57,769 bases of DNA from Bacteroidales bacterium (GTDB taxonomy: Bacteria > Bacteroidota > Bacteroidia > Bacteroidales > UBA12170): the NCBI GenBank assembly GCA_021158405.1, contig JAGGUP010000078.1:1-57769 (forward strand). The letters are read 5' to 3'. A program made the translations under genes and the position numbers. Below the pieces are notes generated by a model. The model searched no databases and had not been told where the DNA came from. It was given only the letters and a program-made list of their open reading frames with translations. Positions 8,556 to 17,234 of the stretch are shown here, one piece after another; position 1 is the stretch's first letter; every line of letters begins with the position of its first letter.

Positions 8556-9197
8556 TTAAAAATAAACTTCCGAATGTATCTGATCGACGGGAATGCCTTT
8601 TCCTTGTAAAATATCATAGGCATCGTGAATCATATCTACATTGCCACACAGATAGCAGAGTGTGTTTGGTACTATGTTGAATGTTTTTAAATAACTTGTG
8701 AGTCTCCCATGGAAATTTCCGTTTGAGTCCTGACTAATCGCAGAAAAATAATTCTGTTTTGAATAAATTTCTTTTTCATAGGTTTCAGATTTTAAACGTA
8801 TGCCATGTATAAGCATATACTTTAAATTTGGATTTGATTTTACAAAACTATGAAAAGGAGAAATACCTGTTCCCGTCGCTAAAAATAGAAACTGTTTGTT
8901 TTCAATATCCTCCTCCCTTAATGTAAAAAATCCATAGGGCCCTTCTATGTTTAATGCCTGACCCATTTTAGTTTTTTTAAGAAGAATTGAAACATCGCCT
9001 TCCTTAACTTCCTTAATTAAAACTTCCAAATATGGATCATTGGAACCACTGTAAATAGAATATTCTCTCATATTCGAATCATCGGGTAAACCTAAACTCA
9101 AATATTGGCCTGAACGGAAATCAAAATTATTTTTATCCAGACGAATTATATAAGTCGAATCGGTCAGATTTCTTAGGCTTTGAATTTTATGTAACAT
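8556..9197 (-). CDS. Ferredoxin/flavodoxin-NADP reductase-like flavoprotein
   Basis: A 213-residue single-electron-transfer flavoprotein of the ferredoxin-NADP+ reductase family. Visible are the FAD-binding RxYS motif (MREYSIYSGS), the NAD(P)-binding FLATGTGISPFHS and the C-terminal LCGNVDMIHDAY. There is no fused iron-sulfur domain, so it probably reduces a separate ferredoxin or flavodoxin, or serves as an oxygenase reductase. The open frame extends 15 codons upstream, but homology begins at MLHKIQ, so ATG 9197 is chosen. It is the same strand as the aconitase-like gene, 171 bp away, and probably a separate unit. Confidence 0.85.
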   Translation of the reverse strand: MLHKIQSLRNLTDSTYIIRLDKNNFDFRSGQYLSLGLPDDSNMREYSIYSGSNDPYLEVLIKEVKEGDVSILLKKTKMGQALNIEGPYGFFTLREEDIENKQFLFLATGTGISPFHSFVKSNPNLKYMLIHGIRLKSETYEKEIYSKQNYFSAISQDSNGNFHGRLTSYLKTFNIVPNTLCYLCGNVDMIHDAYDILQGKGIPVDQIHSEVYF

Positions 9198-9426
9198 TTG
9201 GTTATTTGTATTGTTTCTAAATAGAAGGCAAAGGAAATACAAATTCTTGAGTTGACAAAATGAAGGGTAATTTCCTTTCCTCCGAATTTTGAGCTGTAAG
9301 TCTTAAAAATTTACAAATAATTTATTGATATCTAAATATATAGAAGTACGTTTAGAAATAAGCGTGTTTTAGAAAAAATTGAACTAGCTATACTATAGAA
9401 AGGAATTAATGAATTATATCGAAAAT

Positions 9427-10344
9427 TCAGGCCTTGTTAGGGCATAAAATATAGATCAAGCTGGAAGTTGTGGGGTTTTGAGCAGAACTTTTAATATTTG
9501 ACCGCAAAGCGATATAAATTGCCCTAAAAAATCCCCATTTTTTTCCAATGAATTTTTCTGACAGTAATGAAACATAAAAAGCATCCAGTTTCATTGGATA
9601 GATTTTTTCGATAACAAAACCATGCTTAGTAGCCAGGTTTTCGATGTCTTTTTTAGTAAAATGATAAAGATGACGAGGAACATCGTAAGCTGCCCAGTAT
9701 TTATCATAATAATTAGCATCAAAGGAATCAAGATTAGGTAAAGCCAATATTAGTGTTCCTTTTGGTTTAATAAGCCTGAGTAATTCGCTCATTCTTTCAT
9801 TTAAATCATGAACATGTTCTAGCACATGCCACATGGTGATTAAGTCGAATGAATTGTATTCTAATTTTTTTAATTCACTTTCAGAATTAATTTTTAATTC
9901 GAAATTATTTCGAGAAAATTCGGCAGCTTCATTATCCGGTTCTATTCCCTGAACCAACCAGTTCTTATTTTGGAGATAATTTAAAAAATGACCCGTTCCA
10001 CTTCCAATATCCAGAGCTTTTCCAACTGTAGTGTGTTTTTTAATAATCGCATATTTAAAAGCAAGATTAAGATATCTGGCTAGCTGATATAAAACAGCAA
10101 ATAAACCCGTGCTTTTGTTGGAATGTGATATATAATCTTCGGATTTATAATAGAGACTGATTTGACTTTTTAAAGGTCTCGGATTGGTAAATTGAAATCC
10201 GCAAACACTACATTTACTTATCGTAAATACTTCCTGACTCAGAAAATAGTCTTTGAGTTGAAATTGTTCCTTTATGTTATTGCTTTCGCAAATAGGACAG
10301 ATTTGTATAGATTCTTGTTTATGTTCCACGTGAAACGAGATCAA
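9427..10344 (-). CDS. Class I SAM-dependent methyltransferase with N-terminal zinc-ribbon
   Basis: The N-terminus has two CxxC knuckles (C16, C19 and C45, C48), typical of a small zinc ribbon. The methyltransferase domain follows with motif I ALDIGSGTGHFL (110-121), an acidic SAM residue (GIEPD) and MWHVLEHV (171-178). This layout is common in methyltransferases of cell-surface polysaccharide or lipid loci; the substrate is unknown. The start is TTG 10344, directly after the mnmG stop codon (10345), or GTG 10329. Both lie on the parS-like site at 10322-10337. It is probably translated from the mnmG transcript. Confidence 0.85.
   Translation of the reverse strand: MISFHVEHKQESIQICPICESNNIKEQFQLKDYFLSQEVFTISKCSVCGFQFTNPRPLKSQISLYYKSEDYISHSNKSTGLFAVLYQLARYLNLAFKYAIIKKHTTVGKALDIGSGTGHFLNYLQNKNWLVQGIEPDNEAAEFSRNNFELKINSESELKKLEYNSFDLITMWHVLEHVHDLNERMSELLRLIKPKGTLILALPNLDSFDANYYDKYWAAYDVPRHLYHFTKKDIENLATKHGFVIEKIYPMKLDAFYVSLLSEKFIGKKWGFFRAIYIALRSNIKSSAQNPTTSSLIYILCPNKA
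10322..10337. promoter_or_regulatory. parS-like ParB-binding site (15 of 16)
   Basis: The sequence TGTTCCACGTGAAACG matches the known parS consensus TGTTnCACGTGAAACA at all but the last base. It sits inside the first codons of the methyltransferase gene, right after mnmG. Confidence 0.75.
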
Positions 10345-12216
10345 TTAACGGCCTAAAAATACGAGTAAAACAGAAATGTCTGAAGGAGAAACTCCACTTA
10401 TTCTAGAAGCTTGTCCAATTGTTCTGGGTTTAATTGAAGTCAATTTTTCCCGTGCTTCAAAAGAAATGGATTGCAAATTCTGATAGTCAAAATCCAAGTG
10501 AAGCTCGATATCTTCAAACTTTTGAAGTTTAGAAGCAATTTCTTTCTCCTTTTTTATATATCCTTCGTATTTGATTTGAATTTCTGCTTCTTCCAAAATT
10601 TCCTGATCAATATCCGGATGTTCTTCAATGAATATTTTCAATAATTCTATTGCATCTGTTAAACCATCCAAATGCAGTTGAGGTCTCAAGAGCAATTGAG
10701 ATATTCTAGTTTTTTGTACTATTGGTTGTGTTCCTGATTGAATACAATAGTCGTTTACCTCACTTGGTAATGCCGAAGTGTTTTTACAATATTTTATAAA
10801 CGCATCTAGTTCCCTTTCTTTGATAAGAACTCTACTTAATCGTTCTTGTGAAGCAAGCCCAATAGCATGGCTTTTTTTTGTAAGACGTAAATCTGCATTA
10901 TCTTGACGAAGTAAAATTCTATACTCAGCTCTTGATGTAAACATACGGTAAGGTTCGTCCACGCCTTTTGTGATCAAATCATCGATTAAAACTCCAATAT
11001 ACGCTTCGGCACGACCAAGCATAAATGGCTTTTTATTTGCAATCTTTAAGTGCGCATTGATGCCTGCCATTAATCCTTGAGCTGCTGCTTCTTCGTATCC
11101 TGTTGTTCCATTTATTTGACCAGCAAAATAAAGACCGGAAATTAATTTAGTTTCTAATGTATAATTTAATTGCTCCGGTGGAAAATAATCATATTCGATA
11201 GCGTAACCAGGTCGGAAAATTTTAGCATTTTTAAAACCCGGAATTAGTCTCAAAGCTTTTAGTTGAATATAATCAGGCAAGCTGGATGAAAATCCATTTA
11301 CATAATATTCTATTGTTGTCAAACCTTCAGGTTCGATAAACAATTGATGACTATCCTTATCGGAAAAACGCTCAATTTTATCTTCAATGGAAGGACAATA
11401 ACGAGGTCCAACTCCACCAATCCTACCTGTGAACATCGGCGATAAATCAAATCCTAATTTCAAAGTATTATGTACTGTTTTACTGGTATAAGCCAAATAA
11501 CAGCTTCGTTGCTTTTCAAGTTTTACTGTATTTAAATAACTGAATTTTCCAACTAAATCATCTCCTTTTTGTTCAGTCAAAAGTGAAAAATCAATAGTCC
11601 TTCCATCAACTCTTACAGGTGTTCCGGTTTTCATCCGACTGGCTCTAAAACCCAATTTCACTAAATCTTCAGTAATTCCCGTTGAAGCAGCATCACCCAT
11701 ACGTCCGCCATAAAGTGTTTTTTCCCCAATAAACATTTTACCATTTAGAAATGTTCCAGCAGTTATAATAACCGCTTTGGCATAAATTTTCTGCCCCATT
11801 TTTGTACGAACACCTACTATACAATTATCTTTAACCAAAATACCAATAACGCTGTCCTGCCAAAAATCTAAATTGTCTGTTTGCTCCAACATTTCACGCC
11901 AAGTTTGAGAAAATAACATTCGGTCGCTTTGGGCTCTCGGACTCCACATTGCAGGTCCTTTTGAACGATTTAACATTCGGAATTGAATCATACTACTATC
12001 CGTAACAATACCTGAATATCCGCCTAAGGCATCAATTTCACGTACAATTTGACCTTTAGCAATTCCTCCCATAGCCGGATTACAAGACATTTGAGCAATT
12101 TTATCCATGTCCATGGTTATCAGTAGTGTCTTGGAACCTAGATTTGCAGAAGCAGCGGCGGCTTCAGAACCAGCATGACCAGCTCCAACAACTATTACAT
12201 CATATTTTTCAAACAT
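10345..12216 (-). CDS. mnmG: tRNA uridine-5-carboxymethylaminomethyl modification enzyme MnmG
   Basis: FAD-dependent partner of MnmE; together they install the cmnm5/nm5 group on U34 of certain tRNAs. The 623-residue protein has the N-terminal FAD-binding [10 protein letters not shown] (11-20), then [13 protein letters not shown], the family signature [15 protein letters not shown] and the second signature [14 protein letters not shown], with a helical C-terminal domain for MnmE and tRNA. Length is normal. It is often near the replication origin, and here it is bracketed by two parS-like sites. It heads a unit with the methyltransferase; ybeY lies 81 bp upstream on the same strand. Confidence 0.97.
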   Translation of the reverse strand: MFEKYDVIVVGAGHAGSEAAAASANLGSKTLLITMDMDKIAQMSCNPAMGGIAKGQIVREIDALGGYSGIVTDSSMIQFRMLNRSKGPAMWSPRAQSDRMLFSQTWREMLEQTDNLDFWQDSVIGILVKDNCIVGVRTKMGQKIYAKAVIITAGTFLNGKMFIGEKTLYGGRMGDAASTGITEDLVKLGFRASRMKTGTPVRVDGRTIDFSLLTEQKGDDLVGKFSYLNTVKLEKQRSCYLAYTSKTVHNTLKLGFDLSPMFTGRIGGVGPRYCPSIEDKIERFSDKDSHQLFIEPEGLTTIEYYVNGFSSSLPDYIQLKALRLIPGFKNAKIFRPGYAIEYDYFPPEQLNYTLETKLISGLYFAGQINGTTGYEEAAAQGLMAGINAHLKIANKKPFMLGRAEAYIGVLIDDLITKGVDEPYRMFTSRAEYRILLRQDNADLRLTKKSHAIGLASQERLSRVLIKERELDAFIKYCKNTSALPSEVNDYCIQSGTQPIVQKTRISQLLLRPQLHLDGLTDAIELLKIFIEEHPDIDQEILEEAEIQIKYEGYIKKEKEIASKLQKFEDIELHLDFDYQNLQSISFEAREKLTSIKPRTIGQASRISGVSPSDISVLLVFLGR

Positions 12217-12224
12217 TTTATGCT

Positions 12225-12240
12225 TGTTTCACGTGAAACA
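12225..12240. promoter_or_regulatory. parS centromere site (perfect 16-bp palindrome)
   Basis: TGTTTCACGTGAAACA is an exact match to the chromosomal parS consensus bound by ParB. It lies 9 bp upstream of the mnmG start, between mnmG and ybeY. Confidence 0.88.
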
Positions 12241-12297
12241 TATATACTATATACTTGTGTATCAGTATAATATGAAATAATTAAAAGAAATTCTCTA

Positions 12298-12726
12298 TTA
12301 TAAATCAGGCTGCAAAGATAAATAATAATCTTCTTTCAAAGTCATTTCAGCTTTATCTTCCTGACTTTTGTCTTTATAACCCAGCAGATGCAAGACTCCA
12401 TGAATAATAATTCTTCGAATTTCCTGATTTATCTTTTGTTTAAATAGACTCGCATTCTCATAAACACGATCTAAACTAATATAGATTTCCCCCGCTAAAT
12501 ATTTATCAGAGCTATAGTCGAATGTAATAATATCAGTATAAGTATCATGATCTAAAAATTCTACATTTATAGCGTGTAAATAATCATCATCACAAAAAGT
12601 AAAACTTAATTCTCCTACTGTATATCCTTCATCTATGGCTGTAGAAACAATCCATGATCGAAGAATTGAAAGATCATTAGAATAAATCTTTTTGGTAGTA
12701 TCTATAAAAACAATATTGGAATCCAC
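12298..12726 (-). CDS. ybeY: Endoribonuclease YbeY (16S rRNA maturation)
   Basis: A 142-residue metal-dependent RNase involved in 16S rRNA 3'-end processing and ribosome quality control. The catalytic motif is IIHGVLHLLGYKDK (107-120). H109 and H113 match the first two ligands of H-x3-H-x5-H, while position 119, the third ligand, is Asp rather than His. I believe this is a lineage feature of Bacteroidota YbeY rather than loss of function, but that is from memory. It follows the RsbW-like gene by 3 nt, which indicates one operon. Confidence 0.9.
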   Translation of the reverse strand: MDSNIVFIDTTKKIYSNDLSILRSWIVSTAIDEGYTVGELSFTFCDDDYLHAINVEFLDHDTYTDIITFDYSSDKYLAGEIYISLDRVYENASLFKQKINQEIRRIIIHGVLHLLGYKDKSQEDKAEMTLKEDYYLSLQPDL

Positions 12727-12729
12727 CGT

Positions 12730-13218
12730 TTAAACGTTAACTGTTTGTTTATTTTCCTGGAAAAAAGTTTTCAAAGCCAAATTACGCTGGACAGCTAACT
12801 CTTTATTTATGCTTGACACTTTAAAGTGCATAGAAATTTCATTCCCTTTAATATTACTACTAATACTATCGCTCAATTGCTTCATTAAAAACAAGCCTTT
12901 TCCTGTTTCTTGATTAATATCATAATCAGGACTTGTAGGATCCGGGATATCATTTAAAATAAATCCATCGCCATCATCATTAACCGAAAAAATAAGCTCC
13001 CCATTTTTAGCTGCAAAAGAAATAGTAACCTTCTTATCAGCACTAAATTCATTACCATGTTCAATCGCATTCCGAACGGCTTCATCCAAACTAATCAGAA
13101 TTGTTGAATAATAATTATTGTTAATATTATAAACATCCGAAATGGCTTCAACGAATTCCTCTATTTTATAAAGTTCTGTTAAGCTTGAATTAATTGTAAT
13201 TTCTTTGCTTTTCAACAT
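12730..13218 (-). CDS. RsbW-like ATP-binding protein (GHKL fold)
   Basis: A 162-residue single-domain GHKL ATPase resembling the anti-sigma factor/serine kinases SpoIIAB and RsbW. The N box is LDEAVRNAIEHGN (44-56), the G1 box DDGDGF (81-86) and the G2 box TGKGLFLM (105-112). It has no kinase dimerisation domain, sensor or membrane segment. No anti-anti-sigma gene or sigma factor gene lies beside it; ybeY begins 3 nt after its stop. This pairing with ybeY suggests a housekeeping role, but the target is unknown. Confidence 0.82.
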   Translation of the reverse strand: MLKSKEITINSSLTELYKIEEFVEAISDVYNINNNYYSTILISLDEAVRNAIEHGNEFSADKKVTISFAAKNGELIFSVNDDGDGFILNDIPDPTSPDYDINQETGKGLFLMKQLSDSISSNIKGNEISMHFKVSSINKELAVQRNLALKTFFQENKQTVNV

Positions 13219-13340
13219 AATAAAATTAAATTACCACATAGTATTTTAAACTCCGTTTATCTAGAGTTATAATTTACTCCTTATACCTAATCAAAAGAAT
13301 TAAGTTACTTTTTTAGAAAAAAGAAATGTGATTTATTGAC

Positions 13341-13790
13341 TTAATCTTCGTCACTACCTTCTTCAGTAAATAATGGAAATACATCAAGAATAGAACTAAT
13401 GGAAACTGAACTAATTTCAATAGGAACTAACATTGTCTCAAGATTCTCTGAGATTCTATCATAAGCCTCTTTCACAGAATTAGCAGCCACAAGCATTTGA
13501 TTACTCACTTTCGTTTCCTTGCTACTATTTTCATCAAAAATACTCCAACCCACTTTTGATTTATACCAATATTGACCGTCATCATAATTAAATATTTCAG
13601 TAAAATTAGTTCTCGAAATGCCAACAACTTCAATATCACCACTTACATATTTTTCCAATATTTCAAATATACGTCTTTCAGCTTCTGTGAAATTGATTGC
13701 ATCAACTAAGTACGTTTCAGATGCACGGCTCATTTTACCGTGATCATCAATTTTTTGATATTTTACTTTACAAGTAAACCAGGTTTGCAT
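13341..13790 (-). CDS. DUF4494 domain protein
   Basis: A 149-residue protein of a family largely restricted to Bacteroidota, with no known function. It begins MQTWFTCKVKYQK and contains the conserved ISRTNFTEIF and YWYKSKVGWSIFDE. It is predicted soluble, without a signal peptide. The open frame continues to 13904, but a -7 element (13809-13816) lies in that extension and family homology begins at the Met at 13790. It is divergent from the CTP protease gene, with both promoters in a short shared region. Confidence 0.82.
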   Translation of the reverse strand: MQTWFTCKVKYQKIDDHGKMSRASETYLVDAINFTEAERRIFEILEKYVSGDIEVVGISRTNFTEIFNYDDGQYWYKSKVGWSIFDENSSKETKVSNQMLVAANSVKEAYDRISENLETMLVPIEISSVSISSILDVFPLFTEEGSDED

Positions 13791-13808
13791 AAGATAAATT
13801 TTTAAGGG

Positions 13809-13816
13809 CAAAAATA
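13809..13816 (-). promoter_or_regulatory. -7 promoter element of the DUF4494 gene (TATTTTTG)
   Basis: An exact TAnnTTTG match on the minus strand, 18 nt before ATG 13790; it decides the start of that gene. Confidence 0.6.
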
Positions 13817-13879
13817 CGTAAGACAAATGGGCAAAAAAAGGGATTTCAGTAATAAAAGAAATCTTATCGAAAAAGCTTG

Positions 13880-13887
13880 TATTTTTG
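13880..13887 (+). promoter_or_regulatory. -7 promoter element of the S41 protease gene (TATTTTTG)
   Basis: An exact TAnnTTTG match 19 nt before ATG 13907, divergent from the element at 13809-13816. Confidence 0.6.
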
Positions 13888-13906
13888 ACGCCTAAATAAG
13901 GCAAAA

Positions 13907-15481
13907 ATGTTAAAAAATAAAGCTTATTATCCTTACTATTTCATACTTATTTTCTTGTTAGGTATTCTTTTGGGGCAAAGTTTAATGAAAAAGAAAACTG
14001 CATCCAATAAGAATAAAATAAATCGTGTTCTTGATTATATAAAAACAGATTATGTAGATAGCATAAACATACAGGAAAAGGAAGAAGCTGTACTGGAAAA
14101 TCTGCTTACAAAACTAGATCCTCATTCAGTTTATATAAATGCAGAGCAGTTTCACGCAGCCAATGACCCTTTATTAGGGAAATTTGATGGAATTGGAATA
14201 CAGTTTAGAATGGTAAATGACAGTGTGGTAGTCATATTACCTCTCAATAATGGACCTTCTCAAAAGGCAGGAATTCGAGCAGGCGATCGTATAATTTGTG
14301 CTGATACAGACACCTTAGTGAACCATAATTATAACAGTCTCGACATTCAAAAACATTTAAAAGGCGAACGGGGTTCTTTGGTAAATTTATTGATAAAACG
14401 CAAAGACGAAAAAGAACTACTTAATTTTTCAATAAAAAGAGCGGCAATTCCAACCTATAGTATCGATGCAAAATATATGCTTAACGACAGTGTGGGTTAT
14501 ATAAAATTGAGTCGGTTTTCTGCTACTACAATCGAAGAGTTTTCATCATCAATGAAAGAGCTTAAACACTTGGGAATGCAAAAATTAATCCTCGACTTAA
14601 GAGGAAATTCCGGAGGATATCTTGGAGCAGCTATTTATATTTCAGATCAATTTTTAGAAAAAGGCAAGTTAATCGTGTATACAGAAGGTCGAAATCGACC
14701 CAAAGAAAGTTTTTATTCCTCAGGTGGATCTTCATTTGAAAAAGGCGATTTAATTCTTCTGATAGATCAGAATTCCGCTTCAGCTTCAGAGATAGTTGCA
14801 GGAGCAATTCAAGACAATGATCGTGGATTAATTATTGGAAAACGTTCCTTTGGTAAAGGTCTTGTTCAGGAACAAATGAATTTTAAAGATGGATCAGCAG
14901 TACGCTTAACGGTGGCACGTTATTATACACCAAGTGGAAGAAGTATTCAACGCCCCTATAAAAACGGCACAGAAGATTACTATAACGATTATTATAAGCG
15001 TCTACATACCGAATTTCTGCTTGCTCCAGACAGCTCTTCTATATCCGATTCTTTAAAATACAAAACTCATAATGGAAGAACAGTTTATGGTGGTGGTGGA
15101 ATTTGGCCGGATCATTACATAGTTTCAGATACAAGTATCAACTTTTCCTTTTACAATCGACTGTTAAATAAATCAATTATTTACCAATTTGCCTTTGATT
15201 ATGTAGATAAAAATCGAATAGATTTAGAACATTTTAAATCAGTTGAAGATTTTATATCCAACTATAAAGAAGATGATAATATATACAAACAATTGAGTCG
15301 TTTACCTGAAGTAAAGAAAATGAATCCAAGTACAAAAGAGCTATTAGAATCAAAAAAATATATTTTAACCCTGCTAAAAGCTGAAATTGCACGAAATTTA
15401 TTTGAAGATGGTTTTTATCAAGTTTTTCTCCAAAACGATAATTTTATTGAAGAGGCTTTGATTTTGATAAACAAGAAATAA
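13907..15481 (+). CDS. S41 family C-terminal processing peptidase
   Basis: A membrane-anchored periplasmic serine protease of the CtpA/Prc family, 524 residues. A single hydrophobic segment at about 9-24 anchors it. A PDZ domain covers about 85-175, with DGIGIQF at its start. The catalytic core has LDLRGNSGG (229-237) and the Ser/Lys dyad S292 in NSASASE and K317 in SFGKG, 25 residues apart as in Prc. It probably removes C-terminal tails from envelope proteins. A C-terminal extension of about 130 residues follows the core. It is transcribed alone. Confidence 0.93.
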   Translation: MLKNKAYYPYYFILIFLLGILLGQSLMKKKTASNKNKINRVLDYIKTDYVDSINIQEKEEAVLENLLTKLDPHSVYINAEQFHAANDPLLGKFDGIGIQFRMVNDSVVVILPLNNGPSQKAGIRAGDRIICADTDTLVNHNYNSLDIQKHLKGERGSLVNLLIKRKDEKELLNFSIKRAAIPTYSIDAKYMLNDSVGYIKLSRFSATTIEEFSSSMKELKHLGMQKLILDLRGNSGGYLGAAIYISDQFLEKGKLIVYTEGRNRPKESFYSSGGSSFEKGDLILLIDQNSASASEIVAGAIQDNDRGLIIGKRSFGKGLVQEQMNFKDGSAVRLTVARYYTPSGRSIQRPYKNGTEDYYNDYYKRLHTEFLLAPDSSSISDSLKYKTHNGRTVYGGGGIWPDHYIVSDTSINFSFYNRLLNKSIIYQFAFDYVDKNRIDLEHFKSVEDFISNYKEDDNIYKQLSRLPEVKKMNPSTKELLESKKYILTLLKAEIARNLFEDGFYQVFLQNDNFIEEALILINKK

Positions 15482-15639
15482 AAAGCATTATCTATTGTTT
15501 TATTATATCAATATACATAGCATAAATTCAAAATTGAATAATCAGAAACAATAATTCAAGAAGTCAACAAATTTGTAAGCGGATATTCTAATAGTTTGTA
15601 AATTTACCGTCAAATCAGAGTACTTTAATTATCAATAAT

Positions 15640-16569
15640 TTGGAAGGAATCGTAATTAAATCGACAGGAAGTTGGTATCTTGTGCAAACACAAGAAGGAG
15701 AAACTATTAAATGCAAACTAAAAGGCCGATTTAAAACGCAGGGGATTAAAAGCACAAATCCAATTGCCGTTGGTGACGTAGTTTCCTTTGTACTGCAAAA
15801 AGAAGAAGGAATTGGTTTAATCAAAACCATTCATCAGCGCAGAAATTATCTAATTAGAAAAGCCACCAAACTAAGCAGTCGTTCTCACATAATTGCCGCC
15901 AATATCGACTATGCAATTTTGGTTATTTCATTAGCTTTTCCACGTACTTCTAGTGGTTTTATCGATCGATTTTTACTATCCGCCGAAGCGTATCATATTC
16001 CATCAATCTTAGTATTTAATAAAATTGATCTAAACGATGCTGAATTGCAAGCACATTTGGATGAATGGAGTCGTATTTACACAAAAATAGGATATCCTTG
16101 CTTTCCATTATCTGCCAAAACAGGTGAAGGAATTGAGTCTTTAAAAAAGAAAATTCAAAACAAAACAAATTTGTTTAGCGGACATAGTGGTGTTGGGAAA
16201 TCAGCCTTGATAAATGCAATACAACCCGGTTTGCAATTAATTACTTCAGATGTCTCTGACTCAACAGAAAAAGGAACTCACACGACCACTTTCGCTGAAA
16301 TGCATCCGCTTGATATTGGAGGATATATTATTGATACGCCCGGTATTAAAGGTTTTGGTTTGATTGATTTTATTCCCAAAGAAGTCCCTTCTTATTTTTT
16401 AGAATTTACTGAATATGCTGCAAACTGCAAGTTTCATAATTGCACGCATACCCATGAACCTAATTGTGCAGTAATAAAAGCAGTAAAATCGGGTGCGATT
16501 ACCCAATCAAGATATAATAACTATCTTGCAATCATAAAGGACGATTATTTTTCAGAAAAGCCCTATTAA
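15640..16569 (+). CDS. rsgA: Ribosome small-subunit GTPase RsgA
   Basis: A circularly permuted GTPase that checks late 30S maturation. The 309-residue protein begins with an OB domain (about 1-68), followed by the permuted G motifs in the order NKID (127-130), SAKTG (158-162), GHSGVGKS (181-188) and DTPG (232-235). The C-terminal zinc knuckle has C263, C268, H270 and C276. The start is TTG (EGIVIKSTG), which fits family alignment; imperfect -7-like sequences lie at 15590-15605. The CBS gene starts 1 nt after its stop, so rsgA leads a three-gene operon. Confidence 0.95.
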   Translation: MEGIVIKSTGSWYLVQTQEGETIKCKLKGRFKTQGIKSTNPIAVGDVVSFVLQKEEGIGLIKTIHQRRNYLIRKATKLSSRSHIIAANIDYAILVISLAFPRTSSGFIDRFLLSAEAYHIPSILVFNKIDLNDAELQAHLDEWSRIYTKIGYPCFPLSAKTGEGIESLKKKIQNKTNLFSGHSGVGKSALINAIQPGLQLITSDVSDSTEKGTHTTTFAEMHPLDIGGYIIDTPGIKGFGLIDFIPKEVPSYFLEFTEYAANCKFHNCTHTHEPNCAVIKAVKSGAITQSRYNNYLAIIKDDYFSEKPY

Positions 16570-16570
16570 T

Positions 16571-17233
16571 ATGCTCGCAATAGAATTGATAAGTGAATAT
16601 ATAGTACCGTTGAAAACCTCCGACACTGCCCTTACTGCATTAAGTTTGATGGAAGAATTTAAGGTAAAACATTTGCCCATTGTGAATGAGAACCTCTTTT
16701 TAGGACTAATTTCAGAAGACGATATTTATGCATATAATCAATTTGATGAAGCTGTTGGCGCTCATCCTCTAGCAAAACCGCAAATATCAATTTTAGAACA
16801 TCAACATATTTACGATGTACTAAGTGCTTTTCAGCTAGACAATTTAAGCTTATTACCAGTTATAGATGCTAAAAATAAGTATCTCGGCTCTATACATACC
16901 TGGGTTTTAATCAGTCATTTAGCTGAAATTACCGGCGTTATAAACCCTGGTGGAATAATTGTTTTAGAAATGAATGTTCTTGATTATTCTCTATCGCAAA
17001 TTGCACAAATTATTGAATCTAATAATTCCAAACTGATTAATTTATATGTACGTACGCATTCAGATTCAACTCGATTGGAAGTGACTATGAAATTAAACAC
17101 AATGGATATTGAAGCTGTATTGCAAACTTTTTATAGATATAATTACCTGGTTAGAGCCTATTATACAGAGGAAAAGCTCAATTCTAAGATTCACGATAAT
17201 TACGATTCATTGATGAACTATTTAAACTTGTAA
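16571..17233 (+). CDS. CBS-pair domain protein with ACT-like C-terminus
   Basis: A 220-residue cytoplasmic protein with two CBS motifs (about 10-60 and 72-130), which normally bind adenosine nucleotides, followed by an ACT-like region (VLEMNVLDYSLSQIAQII and on, about 135-205). The layout resembles AcuB-type regulators. No enzyme domain is fused. It lies 1 nt after rsgA and 1 nt before the outer-membrane protein gene, so all three should be cotranscribed, although no shared role is obvious. Confidence 0.82.
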   Translation: MLAIELISEYIVPLKTSDTALTALSLMEEFKVKHLPIVNENLFLGLISEDDIYAYNQFDEAVGAHPLAKPQISILEHQHIYDVLSAFQLDNLSLLPVIDAKNKYLGSIHTWVLISHLAEITGVINPGGIIVLEMNVLDYSLSQIAQIIESNNSKLINLYVRTHSDSTRLEVTMKLNTMDIEAVLQTFYRYNYLVRAYYTEEKLNSKIHDNYDSLMNYLNL

Positions 17234-17234
17234 A

